From Candidatus Melainabacteria bacterium (lineage in GTDB: Bacteria; Cyanobacteriota; Vampirovibrionia; Obscuribacterales; Obscuribacteraceae), in NCBI GenBank assembly GCA_016209785.1, contig JACQVM010000076.1, positions 1 to 5,482 on the forward strand: a stretch of 5,482 nt of DNA, in the 5' to 3' direction. Of the stretch, positions 1 to 5,482 are shown piece by piece (positions within the stretch are counted from its first letter, which is position 1; the number at the start of each line of letters is the position of its first letter). A model generated the notes under the pieces. The model was not told the origin of the DNA. It saw only the letters and a list, made by a program, of their open reading frames with translations, and ran no database searches. The position numbers and the translations under genes are program-made.

Positions 1-681
1 AGAGTGCCACCAGGCAAAAGCTACCTACAAATTGGACTTCATCGTTTGCACCAAACATTGTCTCAGGCATTACAATTTCAGGATTTACTTAGTTTTTTAT
101 CCTCATTGTTTTTCCTAAGCTGTGGCTCGTCCACAGTTATAGTCCTGGCTGCTGTTTATGCTAGTGAAGTCATGAGTTTTAAAACTAGTGACACCATTAT
201 CCTCATGCTGACAGTAAACATTTCTGCTTTATTTGGTGCACTGGCCTTTGGGCATATCCAAGACAAGGTTGGCTCGGTGCGCACCATGGCCGTAACACTT
301 TTGCTGTGGATCATAGCAATCCTATTGGCATCATCCGTGGAAGCTCACACTGGTTTTTGGTTAGCAGCCAATTTAATGGGAGTCGCTATGGGAGCTTGCC
401 AGTCTGCTGGTAGAGCACTTGTAGGGCAGTTTTCTCCAGCAGCTCGCTCAGGTGAATTCTTTGGACTATGGGGACTGGCATGCAAGCTTGCTGCCATTGT
501 CGGACCGCTCACCTATGGCGGGTTAACTTACCTAAATGGCGGCAATCATCGTCAATCACTTTTATTTACGGCTGTGTTTTTTCTTGTCAGTCTCGTGTTA
601 CTTGTCAGGGTCAACGAACACCGAGGAAGACTTGCAGCCCAAGGAGCCATATCAAGGGCAACAGGCTTTAGTGAATCTTGA
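1..681 (+). CDS. MFS transporter, UMF1 (Atg22-like) family, C-terminal half (5' end outside window)
   Basis: This is the C-terminal half of an integral membrane transporter. The reading frame is open to the left edge. The GTG at base 4 is only the first possible start codon in view; UMF1 proteins are usually about 400 to 440 residues, so roughly half the protein lies outside. Counting from that GTG, about six hydrophobic segments are visible, near residues 28-52, 62-83, 94-112, 117-136, 152-178 and 184-203, matching the second six-helix bundle of an MFS protein. The loop GHIQDKVGSVRT (83-94) is the MFS Gly-Asp-Gly-Arg type loop, and PAARSGEFFGLW (145-156) is the stretch most typical of UMF1 proteins. 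The C-terminus is short and hydrophilic. UMF1 proteins are uptake or efflux permeases, mostly of unknown substrate. The gene converges on the pyrimidine-degradation operon and overlaps preA, so it is not co-transcribed with it. The family call is fairly firm; the substrate cannot be inferred. Confidence 0.83.
   Translation, partial: RVPPGKSYLQIGLHRLHQTLSQALQFQDLLSFLSSLFFLSCGSSTVIVLAAVYASEVMSFKTSDTIILMLTVNISALFGALAFGHIQDKVGSVRTMAVTLLLWIIAILLASSVEAHTGFWLAANLMGVAMGACQSAGRALVGQFSPAARSGEFFGLWGLACKLAAIVGPLTYGGLTYLNGGNHRQSLLFTAVFFLVSLVLLVRVNEHRGRLAAQGAISRATGFSES
668..681. other. tail-to-tail overlap of the MFS gene and preA
   Basis: The 14 bases are coding on both strands. The + strand ends the transporter (Ser-Glu-Ser then TGA at 679-681), while the - strand ends preA (Ile-Lys-Ile-His then TAA at 668-670). 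No hairpin followed by a T-run is visible within about 80 bases on either side, so transcripts of both genes probably run into each other. Confidence 0.9.
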
Positions 682-2005
682 TCTTAGCGCGCCGTCGATA
701 CTCTTCCATTTTGTCCCACTCAAGCACTTCAGGGGTCGATTTCACCAACTCATTCCAAGTAATGTGTGGGCGACCCGTGTTTACTTCGACCATTGTAATG
801 CAATCATCGACCGGACAAACTTTTGAGCACAAATCACAGCCAGCACAGTCTTCTTCACGCACCACTGGCCACAATCGCTCATTAGCTACACCTGTCAGCT
901 TTAAGTCCTTCAGGTCAATACATTGATGAGCTGAGTCATTGCACGCTATATAGCATAGATTACATTGTATGCACTTTTGGTGATCAACTCGCGCTACTGT
1001 CTGAAATCCAAGATCAAAATCACCAAAAGAGGATATTCTCCGAACGGACTTCCCAACAAGTTCATGAATCGACTTAAAGCCTTTGTCGTCCATCCAATTT
1101 GAAAGTCCATCAATCATATCTTCAACAATGCGAAAGCCCCAGTGCATAACGGCTGTGCATACTTGAACTGATGTTGAGCCAAGCAAAATAAACTCAAGGG
1201 CATCTTGCCAGGTTTCAATGCCACCAATGCCTGATATAGGAACCCCACTTCTTTGAATTTCAGGATTAGAAGCTACGCTGCTGACTAAATGCAGTGCAAT
1301 TGGTTTTACAGCCGGCCCTGCATAGCCACCATGTCCACCTTTACCTCCAATGTTGGGACTGATTTCAAAAGTGTCTAGATCAACACCCATGACGCTGTTG
1401 ATGGTATTAATAAGCGAGAGCGCTGAAGCCCCACCGGCAACCGCAGCACGTGCTGGCTGAACAATATCTGTTACATTAGGTGTTAGCTTGACTATAACTG
1501 GCTTGGTGGCAGAGGCCATCACCCATTCAGTAACCATTTGGGTATATTCAGGCACTTGTCCCATGGCTGAACCCATGCCCCGTTCAGACATACCATGGGG
1601 GCAACCAAAATTAAGTTCAAGTCCATCAGCCCCAGTGTCCTCAACTTGCCTTACAATTTGCTGCCAGGCATCTTTGGTCGACTCCACCATAACCGAGACA
1701 ATGACAGCATGATTGGGGAAATTGCGCTTGGTCTCCCTAATTTCTTTCAGGTTAACTTCAAGTGACCTGTCGCTGATTAGCTCCACATTGTTAAGCCCAA
1801 TCACCTTCGAACCCCGGTAATCCATTGTGCCATAACGATTACACACATTGAGCACTGGGGCACCTACTGTTTTCCACACAGCACCACCCCAACCTTGCTC
1901 AAAAGCCTTTTGAACTTGATAAGCTGAGTTAGTTGGTGGCGCAGATGCTAGCCAAAAGGGATTGGGTGACTTAATGCCACAAAAGTTAATCTCTAAATTA
2001 GCCAT
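668..2005 (-). CDS. preA: NAD-dependent dihydropyrimidine dehydrogenase, catalytic subunit PreA
   Basis: This is the pyrimidine-reducing subunit of the cytoplasmic PreT-PreA complex, which reduces uracil or thymine to the 5,6-dihydro form. The 445 residues match the C-terminal half of mammalian dihydropyrimidine dehydrogenase (DPD). Residues 1 to about 325 form an FMN-binding TIM barrel of the dihydroorotate dehydrogenase type. It contains WKTVG (44-48), LNFGCPHGMSERGMG (131-145), VKLTPN (172-177), INTINS (199-204) and the phosphate-binding region SGIGGIETW to QVCTA (258-284). Cys135 aligns with the catalytic Cys671 of DPD, and Asn132 and Asn200-Thr201 align with its pyrimidine-binding residues. 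A two-cluster ferredoxin domain follows: C345-x2-C348-x2-C351-x3-C355 and C387-x2-C390-x2-C393-x3-C397, for two [4Fe-4S] clusters. The tail of about 45 residues is basic at the end. The ATG start overlaps the preT stop by 8 bases and has an AGGGGG ribosome site, so translation is probably coupled to preT. It is the last gene of the operon. All expected key residues are present. Confidence 0.95.
   Translation of the reverse strand: MANLEINFCGIKSPNPFWLASAPPTNSAYQVQKAFEQGWGGAVWKTVGAPVLNVCNRYGTMDYRGSKVIGLNNVELISDRSLEVNLKEIRETKRNFPNHAVIVSVMVESTKDAWQQIVRQVEDTGADGLELNFGCPHGMSERGMGSAMGQVPEYTQMVTEWVMASATKPVIVKLTPNVTDIVQPARAAVAGGASALSLINTINSVMGVDLDTFEISPNIGGKGGHGGYAGPAVKPIALHLVSSVASNPEIQRSGVPISGIGGIETWQDALEFILLGSTSVQVCTAVMHWGFRIVEDMIDGLSNWMDDKGFKSIHELVGKSVRRISSFGDFDLGFQTVARVDHQKCIQCNLCYIACNDSAHQCIDLKDLKLTGVANERLWPVVREEDCAGCDLCSKVCPVDDCITMVEVNTGRPHITWNELVKSTPEVLEWDKMEEYRRRAKIKIH
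1998..2005 (-). other. preT/preA 8-base start-stop overlap (ATGGCTAA)
   Basis: The preA ATG (2003-2005) lies just before the preT TAA (1998-2000) in a different frame. A ribosome finishing preT is already at the preA start, which is the usual arrangement for translational coupling of two subunits made in equal amounts. This fits PreT and PreA forming one complex, equivalent to the single fused polypeptide of animal DPD. Confidence 0.88.
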
Positions 2006-3419
2006 GCTTATGTAACCCCCTAGCTGCTGGCAAGACAGGTGCCCGCCCAGCCGTACCTAAAACAAATTGTTGAAAAATGGCCTTAGCCGCTAGCTTTCCA
2101 TCTTGCACAGCCATCACCGTAGATGCTTCACCCTTGCTGCGGATACAATCACCGCCGGCAAAAATCTTAGGGTTTGCAGTACGTTTTGTCACATCATCCA
2201 CTTCAATATAACCCTTGCTTGTGGCGCTAACTCCAAACTTAGCTAACTCGTCAAGCATATGAACATGTTTTTCTTGCCCAATAGCCTTTATAACCATGTC
2301 ACAAGGCAAAAGAAACTCTGAGCCAGCAATTGGCACAGGGCTACGTCGACCTGACGCATCAGGTAGTCCAAGATCCATACGCATACACTTAAGACCTGCC
2401 ACTGAACCTTCCCCAAATACCTCTATTGGCTGGGTCAGAAACATAAAGCTTACCCCTTCTCTCAGGGCAAATTCATACTCAAAGTGATAGCATGGCATCT
2501 CAGCTTCTGAGCGACGATAAATCATCATCACTCTTTCCGCTCCTAAACGCCGAACAATTGTGGCACAATCTATTGCAGTGTTGCCTGCACCAACAACTGC
2601 TACACGTCTACCAAATTTTATCTCCCTTAGTGGGCTGGTCTTGGTCTGGCTAATAAAGTCCAGTCCATCTACAACACCATGGAGATCCTCACCTGGTATA
2701 CCCATCTGCGGTACTGCCCCCAAGCCTATAGCTACAAAAAGAGCGTCATAGTTGGAAAGCAAATCAGCAACTGTAATATCCGTTCCTACACTTACACCAG
2801 TTTTAATTGTGGCACCCAGCTCTTCAATCGCCTTAACTTCAGACAAACTTACTTCTACCGGCTCACGAAATACCACAATTCCATATGTGTCTAAGCCACC
2901 AGCCAACTTGCTTTTTTCAAAACAGGTGACACTAAAGCCTAATTTGCTTAATTCGCCAGCGCAAGAAAGACCCGCGGGTCCTGCCCCAATGATTGCAATC
3001 TTAAAACCATTTGGCTCCCCCTGACTAAAAAAGGTCATATTGTGCTGTCTGGCATGGTCTGTAGCGTAGCGCTGCAGGCGACCAATCATAATTGGTTTAT
3101 GATCCACACCCAAGACGCAGGACCCCTCGCACAACTCCTCCACTGGGCAAACACGAGCACAAGTAGCACCCAGCAGGTTGGACTCAAGAATAGCCCGGGC
3201 AGACCCTTTAACATTGCCTGTAGCAATCTTTTTGATAAAGGTAGGTATATCGATGTGCGTAGGACATGCCACCATACATGGTGCATCATAACAATACAAA
3301 CAACGATTGGCTTCCAGGCATGCCTCTCGCTCGCTAAGCGGTGGATAGTACTCCTTAAATCTTTCCTCAAGCGTAAGTTCCCATGCTTTGTATTTAACTG
3401 GCTTATAGTGCTCAACCAT
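1998..3419 (-). CDS. preT: NAD-dependent dihydropyrimidine dehydrogenase, electron-input subunit PreT
   Basis: This subunit oxidises NAD(P)H and passes electrons through FAD and Fe-S clusters to PreA. The 473 residues match the N-terminal half of mammalian DPD and the GltD-like glutamate synthase small subunit family. The N-terminal helical Fe-S domain (about 1-125) has Cys40, 43, 48 and 52, then Cys87, 91, 97 and 101. These align one for one with DPD Cys79, 82, 87, 91, 126, 130, 136 and 140. Gln116 sits where DPD uses Gln156 as an iron ligand. The FAD motif IIGAGPAG is at 143-150, followed by AGGLDTYGI (173-181). The NAD(P)-binding motif VVGAGNTAIDCA is at 275-286, followed by YRR (301-303). 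The C-terminal FAD motif IFAGGD is at 419-424. The protein is longer than E. coli PreT (about 412 residues), partly through an Ala/Pro-rich tail after residue 451 with no recognisable motif. The ATG has an AAGGTG site 7 bases upstream. The gene starts 15 bases after the ureidopropionase gene ends. NADH versus NADPH preference cannot be read securely. Confidence 0.94.
   Translation of the reverse strand: MVEHYKPVKYKAWELTLEERFKEYYPPLSEREACLEANRCLYCYDAPCMVACPTHIDIPTFIKKIATGNVKGSARAILESNLLGATCARVCPVEELCEGSCVLGVDHKPIMIGRLQRYATDHARQHNMTFFSQGEPNGFKIAIIGAGPAGLSCAGELSKLGFSVTCFEKSKLAGGLDTYGIVVFREPVEVSLSEVKAIEELGATIKTGVSVGTDITVADLLSNYDALFVAIGLGAVPQMGIPGEDLHGVVDGLDFISQTKTSPLREIKFGRRVAVVGAGNTAIDCATIVRRLGAERVMMIYRRSEAEMPCYHFEYEFALREGVSFMFLTQPIEVFGEGSVAGLKCMRMDLGLPDASGRRSPVPIAGSEFLLPCDMVIKAIGQEKHVHMLDELAKFGVSATSKGYIEVDDVTKRTANPKIFAGGDCIRSKGEASTVMAVQDGKLAAKAIFQQFVLGTAGRAPVLPAARGLHKHG
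2015..2021 (-). promoter_or_regulatory. ribosome binding site of preA (AGGGGG)
   Basis: On the minus strand TAGGGGG stands 9 bases before the preA ATG, inside the end of preT. It is an imperfect Shine-Dalgarno match (G in place of the A of AGGAGG), consistent with preA relying partly on coupling to preT translation. Confidence 0.6.
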
Positions 3420-3426
3420 TTAGGCA

Positions 3427-3432
3427 CACCTT
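3427..3432 (-). promoter_or_regulatory. ribosome binding site of preT (AAGGTG)
   Basis: On the minus strand AAGGTG lies 7 bases before the preT ATG, within the 15-base gap after the beta-ureidopropionase stop. The position supports the chosen ATG start. Confidence 0.7.
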
Positions 3433-3434
3433 AC

Positions 3435-4322
3435 TTATAATTGAACCAACATATCGTATGTCTCAGGCCTGCGGTCACGGAAGAATTGCCAAGTATGGCG
3501 TACTTCCTTTATTTCATCCAAGTCAAGATCGCAAACCAGCAATTCATCCTTATCACGGCTAGCTTGAGCAATTATCTTGCCCCGTGGATCACAAAAATAA
3601 CTAGAGCCATAAAACTCACCAATATTCCAGGGAGACTCTACACCCACCCGATTAATTGCCCCAACGAAATAGCCGTTAGCACAAGCATGGGCTGGCTGCT
3701 CGAGCCGCCAGAGGTACTCGGACAAACCGGCAACCGTCGCCGAGGGGTTAAAGACAATTTCTGCTCCATTAAGCCCAAGAGCACGAGCACCCTCAGGAAA
3801 GTGCCGGTCGTAGCAAATGTACACACCAATCTTGGCATATCTTGTGTTAAAGACTGGATATCCTAAATTTCCTGGACGAAAATAAAACTTCTCCCAAAAG
3901 CCTGGACTGACTTGGGGAATATGGCTTTTACGATACTTACCTAAATAAGTCCCATCAGCATCTATAACAGCAGCCGCGTTGTAATAAACTCCTGTCTGCT
4001 CCTTCTCATATATTGGCACAATAAGCACCATGTTATATTGCCTGGCGACATCCTTCAGCTTACTGACGGTCGGGCCATTAGGGATTTCTTCTGCAGACTC
4101 ATACCAACAAGTGTTCTGCTCTGCACAGAAATAAGGACCATTGAAGATTTCTTGAAAGCAAAGTATTTGAACACCTTTGTCGGCAGCCTGGCGAGTAAAC
4201 TGAAGGTGTTTATCAAGCATTGCTTGCTTAATTTTCCCAATAAGAGACTTATCGGACAGACTGACCGGTGGGGAAATCTCGTTGGCTGATTGGACTAATC
4301 CACAACGAACTAAGTTTGGCAT
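3435..4322 (-). CDS. beta-ureidopropionase (N-carbamoyl-beta-alanine amidohydrolase), nitrilase superfamily
   Basis: This cytoplasmic carbon-nitrogen hydrolase cleaves N-carbamoyl-beta-alanine to beta-alanine, ammonia and CO2, the third step of reductive pyrimidine degradation. The 295 residues form one complete nitrilase-type domain. The catalytic triad is visible as Glu58 (FQEIFNGPYF), Lys132 (YRKSHIPQ) and Cys170 (YICYDRHFPE). Glu144 in the GFWEKFYF segment fits the additional conserved glutamate of the superfamily. Stretches EIVFNPSATVAGLSE (188-202), GAINRVG (221-227) and FYGSSYF (237-243) closely resemble animal beta-ureidopropionase, which carries an extra N-terminal extension not present here. 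The main alternative is N-carbamoylputrescine amidase, which has a similar size and triad; placement directly before preT-preA and after a beta-alanine-type aminotransferase makes the pyrimidine role much more likely. No other in-frame start lies between an upstream TAA and this ATG. It begins 22 bases after the aminotransferase stop and has two Shine-Dalgarno-like sequences. Confidence 0.9.
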   Translation of the reverse strand: MPNLVRCGLVQSANEISPPVSLSDKSLIGKIKQAMLDKHLQFTRQAADKGVQILCFQEIFNGPYFCAEQNTCWYESAEEIPNGPTVSKLKDVARQYNMVLIVPIYEKEQTGVYYNAAAVIDADGTYLGKYRKSHIPQVSPGFWEKFYFRPGNLGYPVFNTRYAKIGVYICYDRHFPEGARALGLNGAEIVFNPSATVAGLSEYLWRLEQPAHACANGYFVGAINRVGVESPWNIGEFYGSSYFCDPRGKIIAQASRDKDELLVCDLDLDEIKEVRHTWQFFRDRRPETYDMLVQL

Positions 4323-4325
4323 TTG

Positions 4326-4340
4326 CTCCTTATCTCCTCT
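4326..4340 (-). promoter_or_regulatory. paired Shine-Dalgarno sequences before the beta-ureidopropionase gene
   Basis: On the minus strand AGAGGAG (4334-4340) lies 11 bases before the ATG and AAGGAG (4326-4331) lies only 3 bases before it. The first is somewhat far and the second too close for the best spacing; both fall in the 22-base gap after the aminotransferase stop. Either may pair with 16S rRNA. No alternative start codon in frame is available for the nearer one. Confidence 0.6.
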
Positions 4341-4344
4341 TGAG

Positions 4345-5482
4345 TTACATTACCGCACCAACCTTGCTCACAACCTCAAGTGCCTTACGCATCACCTTAA
4401 GACAGGTGTTCACGTTCTCTTTACTGATACACATTGGCGGCTTAATGCGAATTACACTTCCCCAGAGACCACCCTTACCGAGAATAACACCATTGTCCTT
4501 AACTAACTCGACAATTCGAGCCGTCTCCTTAGGCAGTGGCGTTCTTGCCTTGTCGGTTGCCGCAATTTCAACTCCAACCATCAGTCCCTTGCCACGCACA
4601 TCTGCCACAATGGAAAATGACTTTTGCAAGTCCTTGAGTCCTTCCATAAGAAGCTCGCCAACTACGCCTGCATTTTCCATGAGCTTCTCTTCTTCTATGG
4701 TCTCAATAACAGCCAATGCCGTTGCAGTAGAAACCGGGTTGCCACCAAAAGTGTTAATGATCTGCTTCTGGCTTGCCTGGGCAATTTCAGGCGTGGTTAT
4801 GTAGGCACCTATTGGTAGACCGTTACCTAAACCTTTAGCCATAGTCATAAAATCAGGCACCACATCCCAATTGCTGATGCCAAACATATGCTTGCCAGTT
4901 CTACCAAATCCTGTCTGCACCTCATCAGCAATAAACAACGCCCCATACTGGCTGAGTATCTTTCTTATCTCTTGAAAGTAGCCGTCAGGGGGGGTAATGG
5001 TACCGCCAACTCCTTGAATTGGCTCGGCGATCATGACTGCTGGTTGTCCGTTGGTTTGAGTCTGAATAACTCGTTCTACATCTTGAGCACACTCTAAGTC
5101 ACAGCTGGAAGGGTCTTTCTTAAAAGGACAACGGAAACAATAAGCATTTTCTGCAAAGACAACTCCAGAGGCCGGTGCTACATCCGGACGCCAATTTCGA
5201 TTGCCCGTCAAGCTTGAGGCAAGATGTGAGAATCCATGATAGGAATGTTTTAGTGCTACAACCTCAGTCCGACCAGATGCAAGCTTGGCTAATAGAATTG
5301 CTCCTTCATTGGCTTCGGTGCCCGAATTTGTTACATAGCTAACCGAAAGATTGCCCGGCGTAATTTGAGAGAGCTTCTCGGCCAAGTCAACCATGGGTTG
5401 GGTCATAAAAATGGTTGAGGTATGCTGAAGTTCTTGGAGCTGTTCAATAGTGCGCTGAGTAACCTTCGGGTGGCAATGTCCT
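4345..5482 (-). CDS. class III (PLP) aminotransferase, AGXT2-like; probable beta-alanine/3-aminoisobutyrate aminotransferase, N-terminus outside window
   Basis: This PLP-dependent fold-type I transaminase probably moves the amino group of beta-alanine or 3-aminoisobutyrate to an oxo-acid such as pyruvate, giving (methyl)malonate semialdehyde. The frame stays open past the first visible ATG (5406) to the right edge and reads GHCHPKVTQRTIEQLQ there, a typical class III segment, so the start is not in view. About 378 residues are visible, with perhaps 50 to 70 missing. Counting from the first complete codon at the edge: SGTEANE (53-59) for cofactor phosphate binding; EPIQGVGG (153-160); DEVQTGFGRTG (186-196), where Asp186 should bind the pyridine nitrogen; the Schiff-base Lys216 in MAKGLGNG; and NTFGGNP (243-249). 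The overall pattern resembles alanine-glyoxylate aminotransferase 2, which accepts beta-alanine and 3-aminoisobutyrate. An inserted segment has four cysteines (115, 118, 127, 131). The last sense codon is ATG followed by TAA. The class is certain; the substrate is inferred from the operon. GABA or ornithine-type activity is the alternative. Confidence 0.87.
   Translation of the reverse strand, partial: GHCHPKVTQRTIEQLQELQHTSTIFMTQPMVDLAEKLSQITPGNLSVSYVTNSGTEANEGAILLAKLASGRTEVVALKHSYHGFSHLASSLTGNRNWRPDVAPASGVVFAENAYCFRCPFKKDPSSCDLECAQDVERVIQTQTNGQPAVMIAEPIQGVGGTITPPDGYFQEIRKILSQYGALFIADEVQTGFGRTGKHMFGISNWDVVPDFMTMAKGLGNGLPIGAYITTPEIAQASQKQIINTFGGNPVSTATALAVIETIEEEKLMENAGVVGELLMEGLKDLQKSFSIVADVRGKGLMVGVEIAATDKARTPLPKETARIVELVKDNGVILGKGGLWGSVIRIKPPMCISKENVNTCLKVMRKALEVVSKVGAVM

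Noticed and set aside
583..608. Direct repeat CTTGTCAG at 583-590 and 601-608
   Set aside because: Both copies lie in the last hydrophobic helix of the transporter and encode repeated Leu-Val; too short and fully explained by the protein.
582..720. Intrinsic terminators at the transporter/preA junction
   Set aside because: Only 4-base stems without a following T-run could be found on either strand.
2969..2980. Perfect 12-base palindrome GACCCGCGGGTC on both strands
   Set aside because: It encodes the Gly-Pro-Ala-Gly part of the FAD-binding motif of preT; codon choice for GPAGL explains it, and there is no promoter nearby for it to act as an operator.
3042..3440. Open frame of 132 codons on the + strand
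   Set aside because: It is entirely antisense to preT, whose protein has unmistakable motifs; the + strand translation resembles no family and has no ribosome site I can credit.
3441..3866. Open frame of 141 codons on the + strand
   Set aside because: It is antisense to the beta-ureidopropionase gene and its translation shows no domain or signal; judged a shadow frame.
4268..4804. Open frame of 178 codons on the + strand with Ser/Thr/Leu/Pro-rich translation
   Set aside because: It is antisense to the aminotransferase and ureidopropionase start region. The low-complexity composition is typical of the reverse of a real gene.
5404..5406. ATG at 5406 as the start of the aminotransferase
   Set aside because: The frame continues upstream to the edge and reads a conserved class III segment (GHCHPKV), so this Met is internal.

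Overview
The window is bacterial chromosomal DNA, densely coding, with a moderate base composition that looks like the mid-40s % G+C by eye. Purine-rich Shine-Dalgarno sites, short intergenic gaps and the gene families present would fit a member of the Bacillota (Clostridia or Negativicutes type). The sequence alone does not fix the taxon. No RNA gene, mobile element, CRISPR array or long non-coding stretch is visible.

Layout: at the left edge, on the + strand, is the C-terminal half of a major facilitator transporter of the UMF1/Atg22-like family. It converges on, and overlaps by 14 bases, a tightly packed minus-strand operon that fills the rest of the window. Read in its own direction (right to left) the operon has four genes: a class III aminotransferase (cut by the right edge), a nitrilase-superfamily beta-ureidopropionase, preT and preA. 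Gaps between them are 22 bases, 15 bases and an 8-base overlap, so they are almost certainly one transcript. Its promoter lies beyond the right edge.

Function: this is the reductive (dihydropyrimidine) route of uracil and thymine breakdown. PreT (NAD-binding, FAD and Fe-S) passes electrons to PreA (FMN and Fe-S), which reduces uracil to dihydrouracil or thymine to dihydrothymine. The beta-ureidopropionase splits N-carbamoyl-beta-alanine into beta-alanine, ammonia and CO2. The aminotransferase would then convert beta-alanine (or 3-aminoisobutyrate from thymine) to malonate semialdehyde (or its methyl form). The second enzyme, dihydropyrimidinase, is not in the window; the obvious place for it is upstream of the aminotransferase, past the right edge. 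The transporter's substrate is unknown, and its convergent position does not show that it belongs to the pathway.

I see no new class of system here. The points worth a second look are the convergent gene overlap without a visible terminator, a four-cysteine insertion in the aminotransferase, a paired Shine-Dalgarno region before the ureidopropionase gene, conservation of the rare glutamine iron-sulfur ligand in PreT, and an apparent Asp-to-Cys change in the transporter.
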